Shown: one piece after another, positions 19,260 to 26,908 of the stretch
Layout of the letters: every line of letters starts with the position of its first letter
How positions within the stretch are numbered: position 1 is the first letter of the stretch
The notes under the pieces: model-generated
What the model was told of the DNA's origin: nothing
Seen by the model: the letters and a program-made list of their open reading frames with translations, nothing else
Databases searched by the model: none
Position numbers and translations under genes: made by a program
Source of the DNA: Tubiluchus corallicola
Taxonomy: Eukaryota > Priapulida > Priapulimorpha > Priapulimorphida > Tubiluchidae
Assembly: GCA_030141605.1 (NCBI GenBank)
Contig: JAQGDQ010000850.1
Coordinates: 1-30,000 of the forward strand
Direction of reading: 5' to 3'
Length of the DNA stretch: 30,000 nt

Positions 19260-20156
19260 ACAAAACTAGTGTTGATTTCGTTTCGCTTTTGTTGCTTCTC
19301 TCTTGTTTAAAATTTTCCCCTTAAATAAACCTTTGCAAATACTAGTACTACTATTTAAAACACTGTGCAATTACACCATGCATCATATACCGATTAAAAC
19401 AATTTAATAACATGCTTTTCAAGATTTAAAAAACCAGCTAATTTAATTTTCTTCCTTGTCAAAAGATGGCACCACAAGTTTTGGTTGCTTCACATAATAT
19501 AACATGAAACAAAGTTGATATTGTTACAGCCAATGTTGCAATACACCAAGGCTCTACATTCAATATTAAAATGTTAGCTTTTCAAAATGAGTAGAACAGT
19601 TTCAATAAAGTTATCGTTAAAGTTTTGACAGTTCTACCTTTTAACAAAAACAACAAACAATGATAAATCATTCAAAACAATAACAACAACAAAAATAACA
19701 ATTATTCTTAATAGGCAATAACAGAAAACAAACAAAATTACGAGAAGACGCGAGAAGCTGCCAACGGTAAAAAAATATAATTTTCTATCGTAAAAATCTA
19801 TAACATTATCCGTAACCTGCACGATTATATATATATTACCTAAATAATTAAATCACTAACTAAACCGTCACATTCTAGCGCCAACTATAGAAAGTCGTCT
19901 TATATAGTTACATAGGCCACATTAAATAAACTAATATAGACAATCTGTTACCCTTTCTATATGCCCTAAACACTACAGTCTGCTGTTTAAAATACTTAAT
20001 ACTCATTATAGAATTAGATGATTTAATGTTAGATTATGTTAAAGTGTAAATCTACAGTTAGAAATTAGAGATTGCAAACCTATTGTTGTTATAATAACTG
20101 ATAATCTAGATCTACTGAGATTATGCCTGCCATGTTGATCACTAAGAAAACGTTGG
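19260..20156. other. AT-rich interval, probable 3' flank or 3' UTR of the carbonic anhydrase gene
   Basis: No coding signature. On the minus strand ATTAAA occurs near 20020, about 170 nt past the carbonic anhydrase stop, and could be its poly(A) signal. Nothing else is recognised. Confidence 0.4.
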
Positions 20157-20187
20157 GTCACGTGACATGTCATGTGACGTACACGTG
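20157..20187. promoter_or_regulatory. E-box cluster including GTCACGTGAC
   Basis: GTCACGTGAC (20157-20166) is the full palindromic CLEAR/TFEB-type consensus. It is followed by CATGTGAC and CACGTG (20182-20187), three E-boxes within 31 bp. The cluster directly abuts the stop codon of the carbonic anhydrase gene. Regulatory activity is inferred from the motif only. Confidence 0.4.
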
Positions 20188-20190
20188 CGC

Positions 20191-20400
20191 CTATCGAGAC
20201 AAAGCGCACGCCATAAATGCAGCTAACAATGAGAAAATCACCGAGTATTGAACTTTATTGCCTTCTCCTCTGGTATCGAGGAAACTGGACAAGATGACGC
20301 GGTCGTTCCGAGCTTGGATGGGACGGTAGTTGTTTACTAATGGTTTGCCTTTGCTTCTGACGGTGGAGGAAGTCGAAAGGACGCTCCTAAACGCTTTAAG
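20191..20400 (-). CDS. Alpha-carbonic anhydrase, last exon with C-terminal hydrophobic tail
   Basis: The minus-strand acceptor TCTATTTTGCAG ends at 20401. There are 69 codons in phase 0 and a TAG. The start LKAFRSVL continues the EQ end of the previous exon, as in alpha-CAs (SSEQ-VLKFR). Residues 20-40 read PLVNNYRPIQARNDRVILSS plus F, the conserved C-terminal strand (NxRPxQxxNxR). After LDTRGEGNK a hydrophobic segment VIFSLLAAFMACAL ends two residues before the stop. That is the shape of a GPI-attachment signal (small residues G-E-G-N, spacer, hydrophobic end), as in CA IV. Alternatively it is a single membrane anchor with no cytosolic tail. The exon is separated from the previous one by a 5.06-kb intron full of repeats. 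Confidence 0.9.
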   Translation of the reverse strand, partial: LKAFRSVLSTSSTVRSKGKPLVNNYRPIQARNDRVILSSFLDTRGEGNKVQYSVIFSLLAAFMACALSR

Positions 20401-20593
20401 CTGCAAAATAGAAAAGTGATTGAATTAACTGTGGTTTCTAGGACACTCAGACTGTAGGATGCCAAAGTGTTGAACGTCAGCTTTTTTTTGACTAGGTATT
20501 TGATAGTCTTGTCTGTCAAGAAACTAGTTGTTTCTTGTAGTATCTTATTAATAACCGATGAACATGAGTTCCACGTGCAATGAAGAACTGCAG

Positions 20594-21135
20594 GGCGTTC
20601 AATGTCAGGCCAGAACAGGGGTGGAGTACAAGGACCAGTTGGTCTGTCGATATGTGAAGTGCCTCCTAGCAAGAAAGAGAATTACAATACTGCTTTAGAT
20701 TCAAGTATGATAAGCAGGAAAGACAGAGGAGATAGCGATGCAAATTGTAAAGAGACGCACGTTGTGAAGTCGCCAACTCCATTAAAAATGGATATTCCAA
20801 ATCGTTGTTCTCTAGAAAACTGCAACTTTTTATCTTCAGTGAAGCAGTTACATGAAGGTAATGCGCTAAAGGACAAAGATAGTGACAGACTATTGCAAGC
20901 TGATGTTGCTGTGAATAAAGTGAGCGATAAAAAACTGCAAGATACACTTCACAACAGATTATCATCTGTAACATTGGCAAAATCTTTTGATCAGGCAACT
21001 GACAAGAAAAAAGTTGATTCAGACGAGAAAATTAGAGTAACAGAAAACCTAGAATCGCAAACAGTAAAAGATAGTCTTGGTAACTCAGCACCTTTAGTAA
21101 TTGATATGACGATACCTTTGATAAGATTTGATTAA
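20594..21135 (+). CDS. Unrecognised 177-codon ORF, possible terminal exon of the RILPL1-like gene
   Basis: From ATG at 20602 an open frame of 177 codons ends RFD-TAA. This is long for AT-rich intron DNA, and the composition (Lys, Asp, Ser, Leu, few aromatics) looks like disordered coding sequence. I recognise no family. An in-frame TGA at 20581 limits the frame upstream. An acceptor-like CTGCAG ends at 20593, and entry there gives two leading bases, fitting the one-base remainder of the candidate exon at 18276-18310. With that path the protein ends LVIDMTIPLIRFD and totals 516 residues from the first exon in the window. Alternatives are an independent intronless gene starting at 20602, or chance. 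No canonical AATAAA follows closely. It lies inside the last carbonic anhydrase intron, antisense to it. Confidence 0.45.
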
Positions 21136-21216
21136 TTTTGAATTATAAGAATCTTCAACGATTGAAATATAAATAAGTAAATGCAGACAAATTGAACCTA
21201 CTTGCGTTTTAAATTG

Positions 21217-21330
21217 AAATTATTAATTACACGAGGCGCTTATCACAGTTTCATTGCTGAAACTTTCTAACATTTTCCTCAAATATTAGAATAAGTTCAA
21301 CTTCCCGAGAGACTTGACTTTTGCTTTAAA
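21217..21330. repeat. Dispersed repeat, copy 1
   Basis: TTACACGAGGCGCTTATCAC followed by AGTTTCATT and, further on, AACTTCCC(G/A) and CTTTAAA blocks recur at 28996-29115. The pair is diverged but collinear for about 110 bp. Confidence 0.75.
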
Positions 21331-21655
21331 TCCACCTCAGCACAACTACTGCAGTGACTCTAAAGTCTTGTTAATTTAAACCAAAATCCAACGTAAATCT
21401 GGGGCTACGTTCTGCCGTACAATGACATCGTCCATGAAATTATTAATGATAACGTTTGCTAAAATGCGCCGGCCAAGCATGACGCCTTGGGGGCAACTAT
21501 CACGTGATAATGCCGATTTTCAGGTATCCATTCGATGTACGTATCTTCTGCTTTAGAATTCCTTCACGTTCATTAACAAGATGCCGTAGGGTTCGCATTG
21601 ACTTCTGAATCTTAATTACGGAGTCATAAACAAAAAGAAGTAGAACGGGGAGTAG

Positions 21656-21735
21656 GTTAAAGCCAAAGGGGAAAATGTTTACAGCTCTTTCGGAAACAGC
21701 CTGTTAGAACTCGAAAAGTTACACGATTATCTTCC
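21656..21735 (+). repeat. Left member of a diverged direct-repeat pair flanking the heat-shock/5S composite
   Basis: TAAAGCCAAAGGGGAAAATG and a following AACAGCCTG..., GTTACACG correspond in order to TAAAGCCAAAGTGGAAAATC, ATCAGCCTG and GCTACACG at 22791-22870. The identity by eye is moderate, so the relationship is likely but not certain. Confidence 0.55.
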
Positions 21736-21837
21736 GTGAGTTTGATTAAACTTTTTATTTGCTATAAAATGCACGTGTGACAATAAAAAAATCAATAATC
21801 TTGTTGCGGAGATCGCTGGCGTCTGTTAGAATTGCAT

Positions 21838-21932
21838 AGAACATTGTAGAATGTTCCGTTGGAATGACCGCCTTGCCGTCTGGAATGTTCTGGAACATTA
21901 CTTCTGGAAGTTTCTTCAGCGCGCTATATAAG
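21838..21932 (+). promoter_or_regulatory. Heat-shock-element array with TATA box
   Basis: First array at 21839-21856: GAA-CA-TTG-TA-GAA-TG-TTC. Second at 21883-21914: GAA-TG-TTC-TG-GAA, then in register TTC-TG-GAA-GT-TTC. These alternating 5-bp GAA/TTC modules are the binding pattern of heat-shock factor (nGAAnnTTCnnGAAn). TATATAAG follows at 21925-21932 in a GC-rich context (GCGCTATATAAGGCG), predicting a start near 21955. The arrangement is textbook for a stress-inducible RNA polymerase II promoter, reading rightward. Confidence 0.75.
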
Positions 21933-22075
21933 GCGAAGCAGGCCAGACCTCACACGGACATACACTTGTATACTTACATTTTCAGATATACTTAAACGTT
22001 TTCCAGATTTTCACGTTTACAGTAATTGTTTTTTTTTTAATTCCTTCATACTTTTGTGTTGTAGAATTCTCGCTA

Positions 22076-22081
22076 AATAAA
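22076..22081 (+). promoter_or_regulatory. Poly(A) signal AATAAA downstream of the heat-shock promoter
   Basis: CGCTAAATAAAGTAG lies about 120 nt after the predicted start and 16 nt before the 5S-like sequence. Promoter plus nearby poly(A) signal resembles an LTR layout, but no TG...CA termini or second copy are visible. Confidence 0.45.
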
Positions 22082-22097
22082 GTAGTATTATTTGACG

Positions 22098-22217
22098 GTC
22101 TACGGCCATATCACGTTGAAAACACCGGTTCTCGTCTGATCACCGAAGTTAAGCAACGTAGAGCCTGGTTAGTACTCGGATGGGTGACCGCCTAGGAATA
22201 CCAGGTGCTGTAGGCTT
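22098..22217 (+). rRNA. 5S rRNA-like sequence, full 120 nt, probably a mobile-element or pseudogene copy
   Basis: It begins GTCTACGGCCATATCACGTT and ends GGTGCTGTAGGCTT, exactly 120 nt. The internal control region is recognisable: box A (GAAGTTAAGCAACG), intermediate element and box C (GGATGGGTGACCGCC, then GGAATACCAGGTGCTG). The sequence is of molluscan type. The changes CGTAGAGCC and CTCGGATGG weaken helices relative to usual 5S genes. The downstream bases are GCGGGATGCC with no T-run, so pol III termination would not occur here. It sits directly after a pol II-type poly(A) signal and before a GC-rich tail. A single solitary copy in an intron argues against a working 5S locus, and a 5S-headed retroelement is the main alternative. 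Confidence 0.8.
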
Positions 22218-22692
22218 GCGGGATGCCCACACTGTATCTCGACACTAGGCGGAGGAGCAGTCAACGGCTAGAGGGCGGAGGAGGTCAAGTGAACCAACGG
22301 CCATGTGTAGAGGAGTAAACCTTCCAAATCAGGAGTGGAGCCCCGAAGGTGGACCAGTGCAGGATGCTCACTGACTCCGGCAGCTCCTGCAGCCAACCTG
22401 GTGCCAAACGTATCACTCCGCTTTCCTTTGGACTACACCGGGGAGGAAGAGAGGGGGTTCCTGTTGTCTGGGCAACTCAGGATCTCCATACACCTTGCCC
22501 AGGCGTGCGCCCTGGAGACGTTCAAGGATCGGACTGCTCAGCCACAGTCGACGCTGCAGGTCCATCAATGTGATCAATAACTGACTCTCTTGGCGCGCAC
22601 TCCATTGTCTTCCGAGACAGAAGGATGCCAACAACAATTTGACGGCGTGTTTTCTGGTTTTCTCTACGAGCCTTCCGAGAGAAATAAAACAC
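22218..22692 (+). other. GC-rich tail following the 5S-like sequence, ending with a poly(A) signal
   Basis: Markedly GC-richer than the flanks, up to GAGAGAAATAAAACACAAC (AATAAA at 22683-22688). Short open frames exist on both strands, the longest about 80 codons, none recognised. It most likely is the body of the same mobile unit as the 5S-like head, or its 3' region. No reverse transcriptase or tRNA-like part is visible. Confidence 0.5.
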
Positions 22693-22790
22693 AACAAATA
22701 TGTTTTACACATGCTCTAGTTTTGGACATGAAAATGGAGCAAACTAATGAAGGGCAAATATTCATAGGAAATTAAAAATGCTAATGAATG

Positions 22791-22870
22791 TAAAGCCAAA
22801 GTGGAAAATCTTTTAAACTCTTTTGGGATCAGCCTGGTACATCTTGAACAGGCTACACGTTGAAAAACCT
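22791..22870 (+). repeat. Right member of the direct-repeat pair flanking the heat-shock/5S composite
   Basis: Corresponds to 21656-21735 (see that entry). The pair encloses about 1.06 kb containing the promoter, the 5S-like sequence and the GC-rich tail. Confidence 0.5.
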
Positions 22871-23883
22871 TGTGCCTGAACTGCGAAGCGTCAAATTTTA
22901 CACAAATTGGCCAGAATACAAGCAAATAACGAAAAACCTTTCAATTATGGTTTTCGAAACAAGCAAATCAAAAGGAGAATTAAAATTCGAAACAGCACTA
23001 TAAAATAAGCTAAATCCTTAAACAAGAGAAAGTTTAAAACTGTTTAATCCTGCTTTTTTAATTAACCGGACATGTTGGCCCTTGTACTTTGGGGAATCTT
23101 CCCAACAAAGTTGAGAAGTTTGTTGTCAGAGGCTCTTGATGGTTCCGATATTGTAGATGGTAGAACTTCCAAACCTTTCAAAACATTTTTGATGAGAACT
23201 TGTCAGCCATTAATGATGTGGTAAACTGACGTTTTATTCAAAATTGCAGCCGAAATTTCAGTTTCTCAATACGATTTTCATAATCCCAGGTCTTTTTCAG
23301 TCCTTGTGGTTCCTGATTTCTTTCCCTCCCCCCCCGCCCCACGCTCAATTTCGTCTAATAATTTTTTTAACTTTTTATTGTGCTGAGGTGGAAAATATTA
23401 AAATAAGTAATCAAGCTAATTTATTTTTATTACAGGCACATGGAAACATTTGTAGTTAAAAACAACACAACTTTATTAAAAACTTTTACATTAAAAAGTT
23501 AAAAGCTAAAATCATGCCAAACATTTCGACTAGCTGTTGCTGATGATGATGATGATGATGACAGCTAGTTTTTCATACTTACTTTTTCTCATAAATTTTT
23601 CTATATTACACTTTTTGGTGCTTTTTTTCTTTCCATACTCTCAGTTTTTTAACTTTACTCACTAACCTTGGTCAAATTCCCCAGTTAATAAGACCCCATT
23701 TGAAACTACTACATATAATATTCCTAATTACTGAATAATTTATTGTTTTGTTTAGATTTAGGTATCTAGCTTTATTATTTTTTGTTTTCAGTTCTCTTTG
23801 GATAAGTAGTATCATTTATACTTTTTTATTATCCTTTTTTTCTTATTTGCTTTTATTATCTGCAGCATCACCGCTAATTTTTC

Positions 23884-24747
23884 ATATACTAATCTATTTA
23901 TAAGAAAGGGCAGGAGACTAGATGACCCTATGGTCCTTCCCTGCCCTACTCCATGATTATAATTACTTAATATACTAATCTATTTATAAGAAAGGGCAGG
24001 AGACTAGATGACCCTATGGTCCTTCCCTGCCCTACTCCATGATTATAATTACTTAATATACTAATCTATTTATAAGAAAGGGTAGGAGACTAGATGACCC
24101 CATGGTCCTTCCCTGCCCTACTCCATGATTATAATTACTTAATATACTAATCTATTTATAAGAAAGGGTAGGAGACTAGATGACCCCATGGTCCTTCCCT
24201 GCCCTACTCCATGATTATAATTACTTAATATACTAATCTATTTATAAGAAAGGGCAGGAGACTAGATGACCCTATGGTCCTTCCCTGCCCTACTCCATGA
24301 TTATAATTACTTAATATACTAATCTATTTATAAGAAAGGGCAGGAGACTAGATGACCCTATGGTCCTTCCCTGCCCTACTCCATGATTATAATTACTTAA
24401 TATACTAATCTATTTATAAGAAAGGGCAGGAGACTAGATGACCCTATGGTCCTTCCCTGCCCTACTCCATGATTATAATTACTTAATATACTAATCTATT
24501 TATAAGAAAGGGCAGGAGACTAGATGACCCTATGGTCCTTCCCTGCCCTACTCCATGATTATAATTACTTAATATACTAATCTATTTATAAGAAAGGGCA
24601 GGAGACTAGATGACCCTATGGTCCTTCCCTGCCCTACTCCATGATTATAATTACTTAATATACTAATCTATTTATAAGAAAGGGCAGGAGACTAGATGAC
24701 CCTATGGTCCTTCCCTGCCCTGCTCCATGATTATAATTACATAATAT
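23884..24747. repeat. 86-bp minisatellite with a conserved nested hairpin
   Basis: Ten units with an exact 86-bp offset, nearly identical. Each contains TATACTAATCTATTTATAAG, AAGGGCAGGAGACTAGATG, then GACCCTATGGTCCTTCCCTG and CCCTACTCCATGATTATAAT. AGGGCAGG pairs with CCTGCCCT, and GACC with GGTC around a CTAT loop inside. Units 3 and 4 carry AGGGTAGG (G-U pairing retained) and CCCCATGG in the loop. No open frame persists. Confidence 0.97.
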
Positions 24748-25042
24748 TTAAAAAATATTATATAATATTATATTTTATAATATGATGATGAGTTTTAATA
24801 AAGTTATGTTGTTTCTAACTACAGATAATTGTAAAAAATGGTTATTTCAATGTATGATGAAACTTCTAGTTGATACAATAGCTAATATGTTGCCCAAATC
24901 CAATTTGTGGTTATACTCAGGTATTTCATTTTATATCATACACGTTTCCTTGCAGTTTAAATAAAGTTGGTTATCTGATTTTAAAATTCTCCTTCCGTGG
25001 CAAAATTTCTTCCCCGTGAATTTAAAATCCCTCCCCGGAAAC

Positions 25043-25422
25043 CAGGGGCGGAACTAGATGTGGCAAGCAGGGGGGATGGCGCAAAAAATTTTTGGGAGGG
25101 CGAGGTATCCGAAGTGGTTAAATAATGGTTAAGCCAATTTTTAACCCCATTTATACTGCATGCAGGCCTATAATTAGCGTGTGTGTAGGACGGCATAGCG
25201 GACAGAGCAATAATGAGAAAATTAACTCTCAGTTAACCTAACGTTATTAATGCGCCTCTAACTAAATTGTTATTTACAGAAATTTATCATACACAAATTT
25301 TAAGAAAATAATACGCAGGAAATAATGTCCAAATGAAATGTGGAATGATACGTCATTCAAAAAGTCACACCAGCTTTGTTACGACAAGTTTATTGTGTCA
25401 TAATTTCCTAGTTCCGCCCCTG
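25043..25422. mobile_element. hAT-like MITE with perfect 8-bp target-site duplication
   Basis: Termini CAGGGGCGGAACTAG and CTAGTTCCGCCCCTG are perfect inverted repeats. The flanks are CCGGAAAC at 25035-25042 and CCGGAAAC at 25423-25430, a perfect 8-bp duplication as made by hAT transposases. It is 380 bp with no transposase. Short frames on both strands are chance. It inserted in the carbonic anhydrase intron 41 bp past the splice donor. The intact duplication implies a relatively recent insertion. Confidence 0.96.
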
Positions 25423-25463
25423 CCGGAAACCACGTGCTTCCCGTCTGATAATCTCTCCCTTAC

Positions 25464-25691
25464 CTGTTCCGCAGTGAGATATTGTCTTTTGTTAAAGACC
25501 GTCCAGGTCACAGATTGCTCACACGGTGGCGTTGTTAGCGAACCATCATACCGATAGAATTCTTTCAGGTTCTTTGGAAACAGTCCATAGAGACCGAAAG
25601 GTTGTAGATTGATTTTCCCTGAGTCTGAGTATTTAATCTTACTCAAATTGTCGGTGATGCGAGACATAGCTTTATTTTTTGTTTTTCCAAC
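25464..25691 (-). CDS. Alpha-carbonic anhydrase, catalytic exon with the YRYxGSLTTPPC motif
   Basis: Acceptor TATTTTCTCAG (minus strand), 76 codons in phase 0, donor ACAG|GTAAGG. Residues 1-9 VGKTKNKAM continue the GVWFE end of the previous exon, as in FLKVG of other CAs. Residues 45-66 contain FYRYDGSLTTPPCEQSVTWT, the family hallmark. The Thr pair (53-54) includes the equivalent of Thr199, which orients zinc-bound hydroxide, and Trp63 matches Trp209 of CA II. Cys57 after TTPP is the disulfide Cys typical of secreted and membrane-bound isoforms, placing the enzyme outside the cytosol. It catalyses reversible CO2 hydration, and in shelled animals such enzymes often serve mineralisation or acid-base balance; that role is inference here. 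Exon length and boundary (EQ end) match the family pattern. Confidence 0.96.
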
Positions 25692-26045
25692 CTGAGAAAA
25701 TAAAAACAGTCGCTGTAACAAGGTCAAAAATTTGCACTTGAAGGCCAATGGCTTGTTTTGAAAACAAGGACAATGGTCACTCCAGGTAAGAGGCTACAGT
25801 AAAACCAGAGAGATAGTCTTTATATCGAGTGGCACAGAAAAAATGTGTCGAGGTTTAAACAGCAATAATATTAGAAATGACTGTCCTACAAGGACGAAAT
25901 TTTATGTCATTGGTATTACAACACATTAGCTTTGGGCTGTGAATGTAACAAGTTTATAGTTATAGTAGTTTTCAAGTTTTGGCCAAAAACATTTGCATGT
26001 TAAAACACTAAATGCTGGAATAACTTCAGCTAATCGTTAATTGAC

Positions 26046-26300
26046 CAGACGGTTTAGTCTAGTGGTAATGCGTCCGCTTTCCGTCTGGGAAGTTATGAGT
26101 TCGAACCAGCAGCCGCGTAATACCAAAGACTTTAAAAATGGTACCTGCTGTTGCCCTGCCTGACGCGTGTTATTTAGGTTAAAAGTGGGGTAATAATAGT
26201 CTCTGTTATGTAGTTGTAGGTTGTTATTTACAGTCGGCAATAATAGCTCTTTGAGCTAATGTTAATTGTTGATCCAAAAGCCGACTTTAAATAAAGATTA
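26046..26300 (+). mobile_element. tRNA-derived SINE
   Basis: A tRNA-like head begins near 26046 with a box A (TAGTCTAGTGG, 26055-26065) and a box B (GAGTTCGAACC, 26097-26107) at normal tRNA spacing, the internal pol III promoter. The body contains CTCTTTGAGCTAATG and the 3' end is AAATAAAGATTATTATT, a tail style common in invertebrate SINEs. The head is too decayed for a functional tRNA. The family name cannot be fixed by eye; gastropod/bivalve SINE families are the first to compare. Confidence 0.85.
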
Positions 26301-26336
26301 TTATTATTATTATTGTTGTTGTTGTTGTTGTTGTTG

Positions 26337-26386
<50 letters not shown>
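26298..26386. repeat. (TTA)n/(TTG)n tail of the SINE
   Basis: A trinucleotide run TTATTATT, then TTGTTGTT, then TTATTATT directly following the SINE end, as expected for expansion of its tail. It gives an Asn-rich frame on the minus strand with no meaning. Confidence 0.95.
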
Positions 26387-26908
26387 GAAAAACATTCGTG
26401 TTGATGTGTAAAGCATTCAATAGATGGCAGCGAAACAACAAAGAAATGAACTAGTTTACATCACAAACAGAAAATAAAGCACTTACTAAGTCACACTTTT
26501 CTTGGCAACAAGTTTTAAATCAACAAGTCAAAAAAATAAATAAATGCAAGGAAAAGTGTGACACTATTGTTTAAAATTTACAGCAAGTGTTCGATGTGCC
26601 CAACCATTTTTGCTGCAAACTAGACGAAGACACTTCTTCCAACAGCTGACACAGTTTCTCATTTCTTTAAAGGGATTTGGTCCCAGTTTTTTGCTTTAGT
26701 TCCTCTGCTTCGAACGATTCTGTGCATTTTCTCTTTAAGGGAAATCCAGATTCCGTCATCCAGAGGATTAAATCTCATTTTTTTCTTGCTAACGAACTTT
26801 TATGAGTGCTTTATTTTCCGCGGCAAAGACCACGTGTAAACTGATCGATATCTTTATTGTTTTGCCGCCATCTATTGAGTGCTTTACACGTCAACATGGC
26901 TGTTTTTC
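26387..26908. mobile_element. Mariner-like derivative with long terminal inverted repeats
   Basis: The left arm (26387-26490) starts GAAAAACATTCGTGTTGATG and includes GTAAAGCATTCAATAGATGG. It matches the reverse complement of the right arm (26810-26908), which has TTTTGCCGCCATCTATTGAG and TTTACACGTCAACATGG. The arms are about 100 bp. Between them lies a relic of the transposase C-terminus on the minus strand. It abuts the SINE tail. No clear TA duplication is visible. Confidence 0.85.
26581..26785 (-). pseudogene. Tc1/mariner transposase C-terminal relic
   Basis: The minus strand reads KMRFNPLDDGIWISLKEKMH, fitting the (P)DLNP.D...W..LK..V region around the last catalytic Asp of mariner transposases. 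About 45 codons later comes GHIEHLL, the usual GGHIEHLL-like end, after CWKKCLRLVCSKNG in a neighbouring frame. In-frame stops and at least one frameshift separate them. It is a dead remnant inside a deleted element and cannot supply transposase. Confidence 0.8.

Larger units (their letters stand above)
20401..25463 (-). other. Last intron of the carbonic anhydrase gene
   Basis: Donor CAG|GTAAGG at 25463 and acceptor at 20401. It contains, on the opposite strand, a 178-codon ORF and a heat-shock-promoter/5S composite, plus an 86-bp minisatellite and most of a hAT-like MITE. Apart from these, 21331-21650, 22871-23520 and 24750-24970 show nothing I can name; a short (GAT)n run lies at 23540-23560. 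Confidence 0.75.

Noticed and set aside
21410-21500. Minus-strand words CPQGVMLG and FMDDV, resembling reverse-transcriptase motifs
   Set aside because: The two words are only about a dozen residues apart, far closer than PQG and (Y/F)xDD in any reverse transcriptase, with no other motif nearby.
22335-22712. Overlapping ORFs on both strands of the GC-rich tail
   Set aside because: High GC lowers stop frequency; none shows a domain or codon pattern better than the others.
24981-25196. Minus-strand ORF containing NYRPACSINGV, resembling the NFRPxQPLNGR end of carbonic anhydrases
   Set aside because: It lies largely inside the hAT-like MITE, has no acceptor at the right place, and the true last exon with PLVNNYRPIQ is at 20191-20400.
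26046-26118. Functional tRNA gene
   Set aside because: Boxes A and B are present, but a proper acceptor stem and anticodon arm do not form, and the sequence continues into a SINE body and tail.
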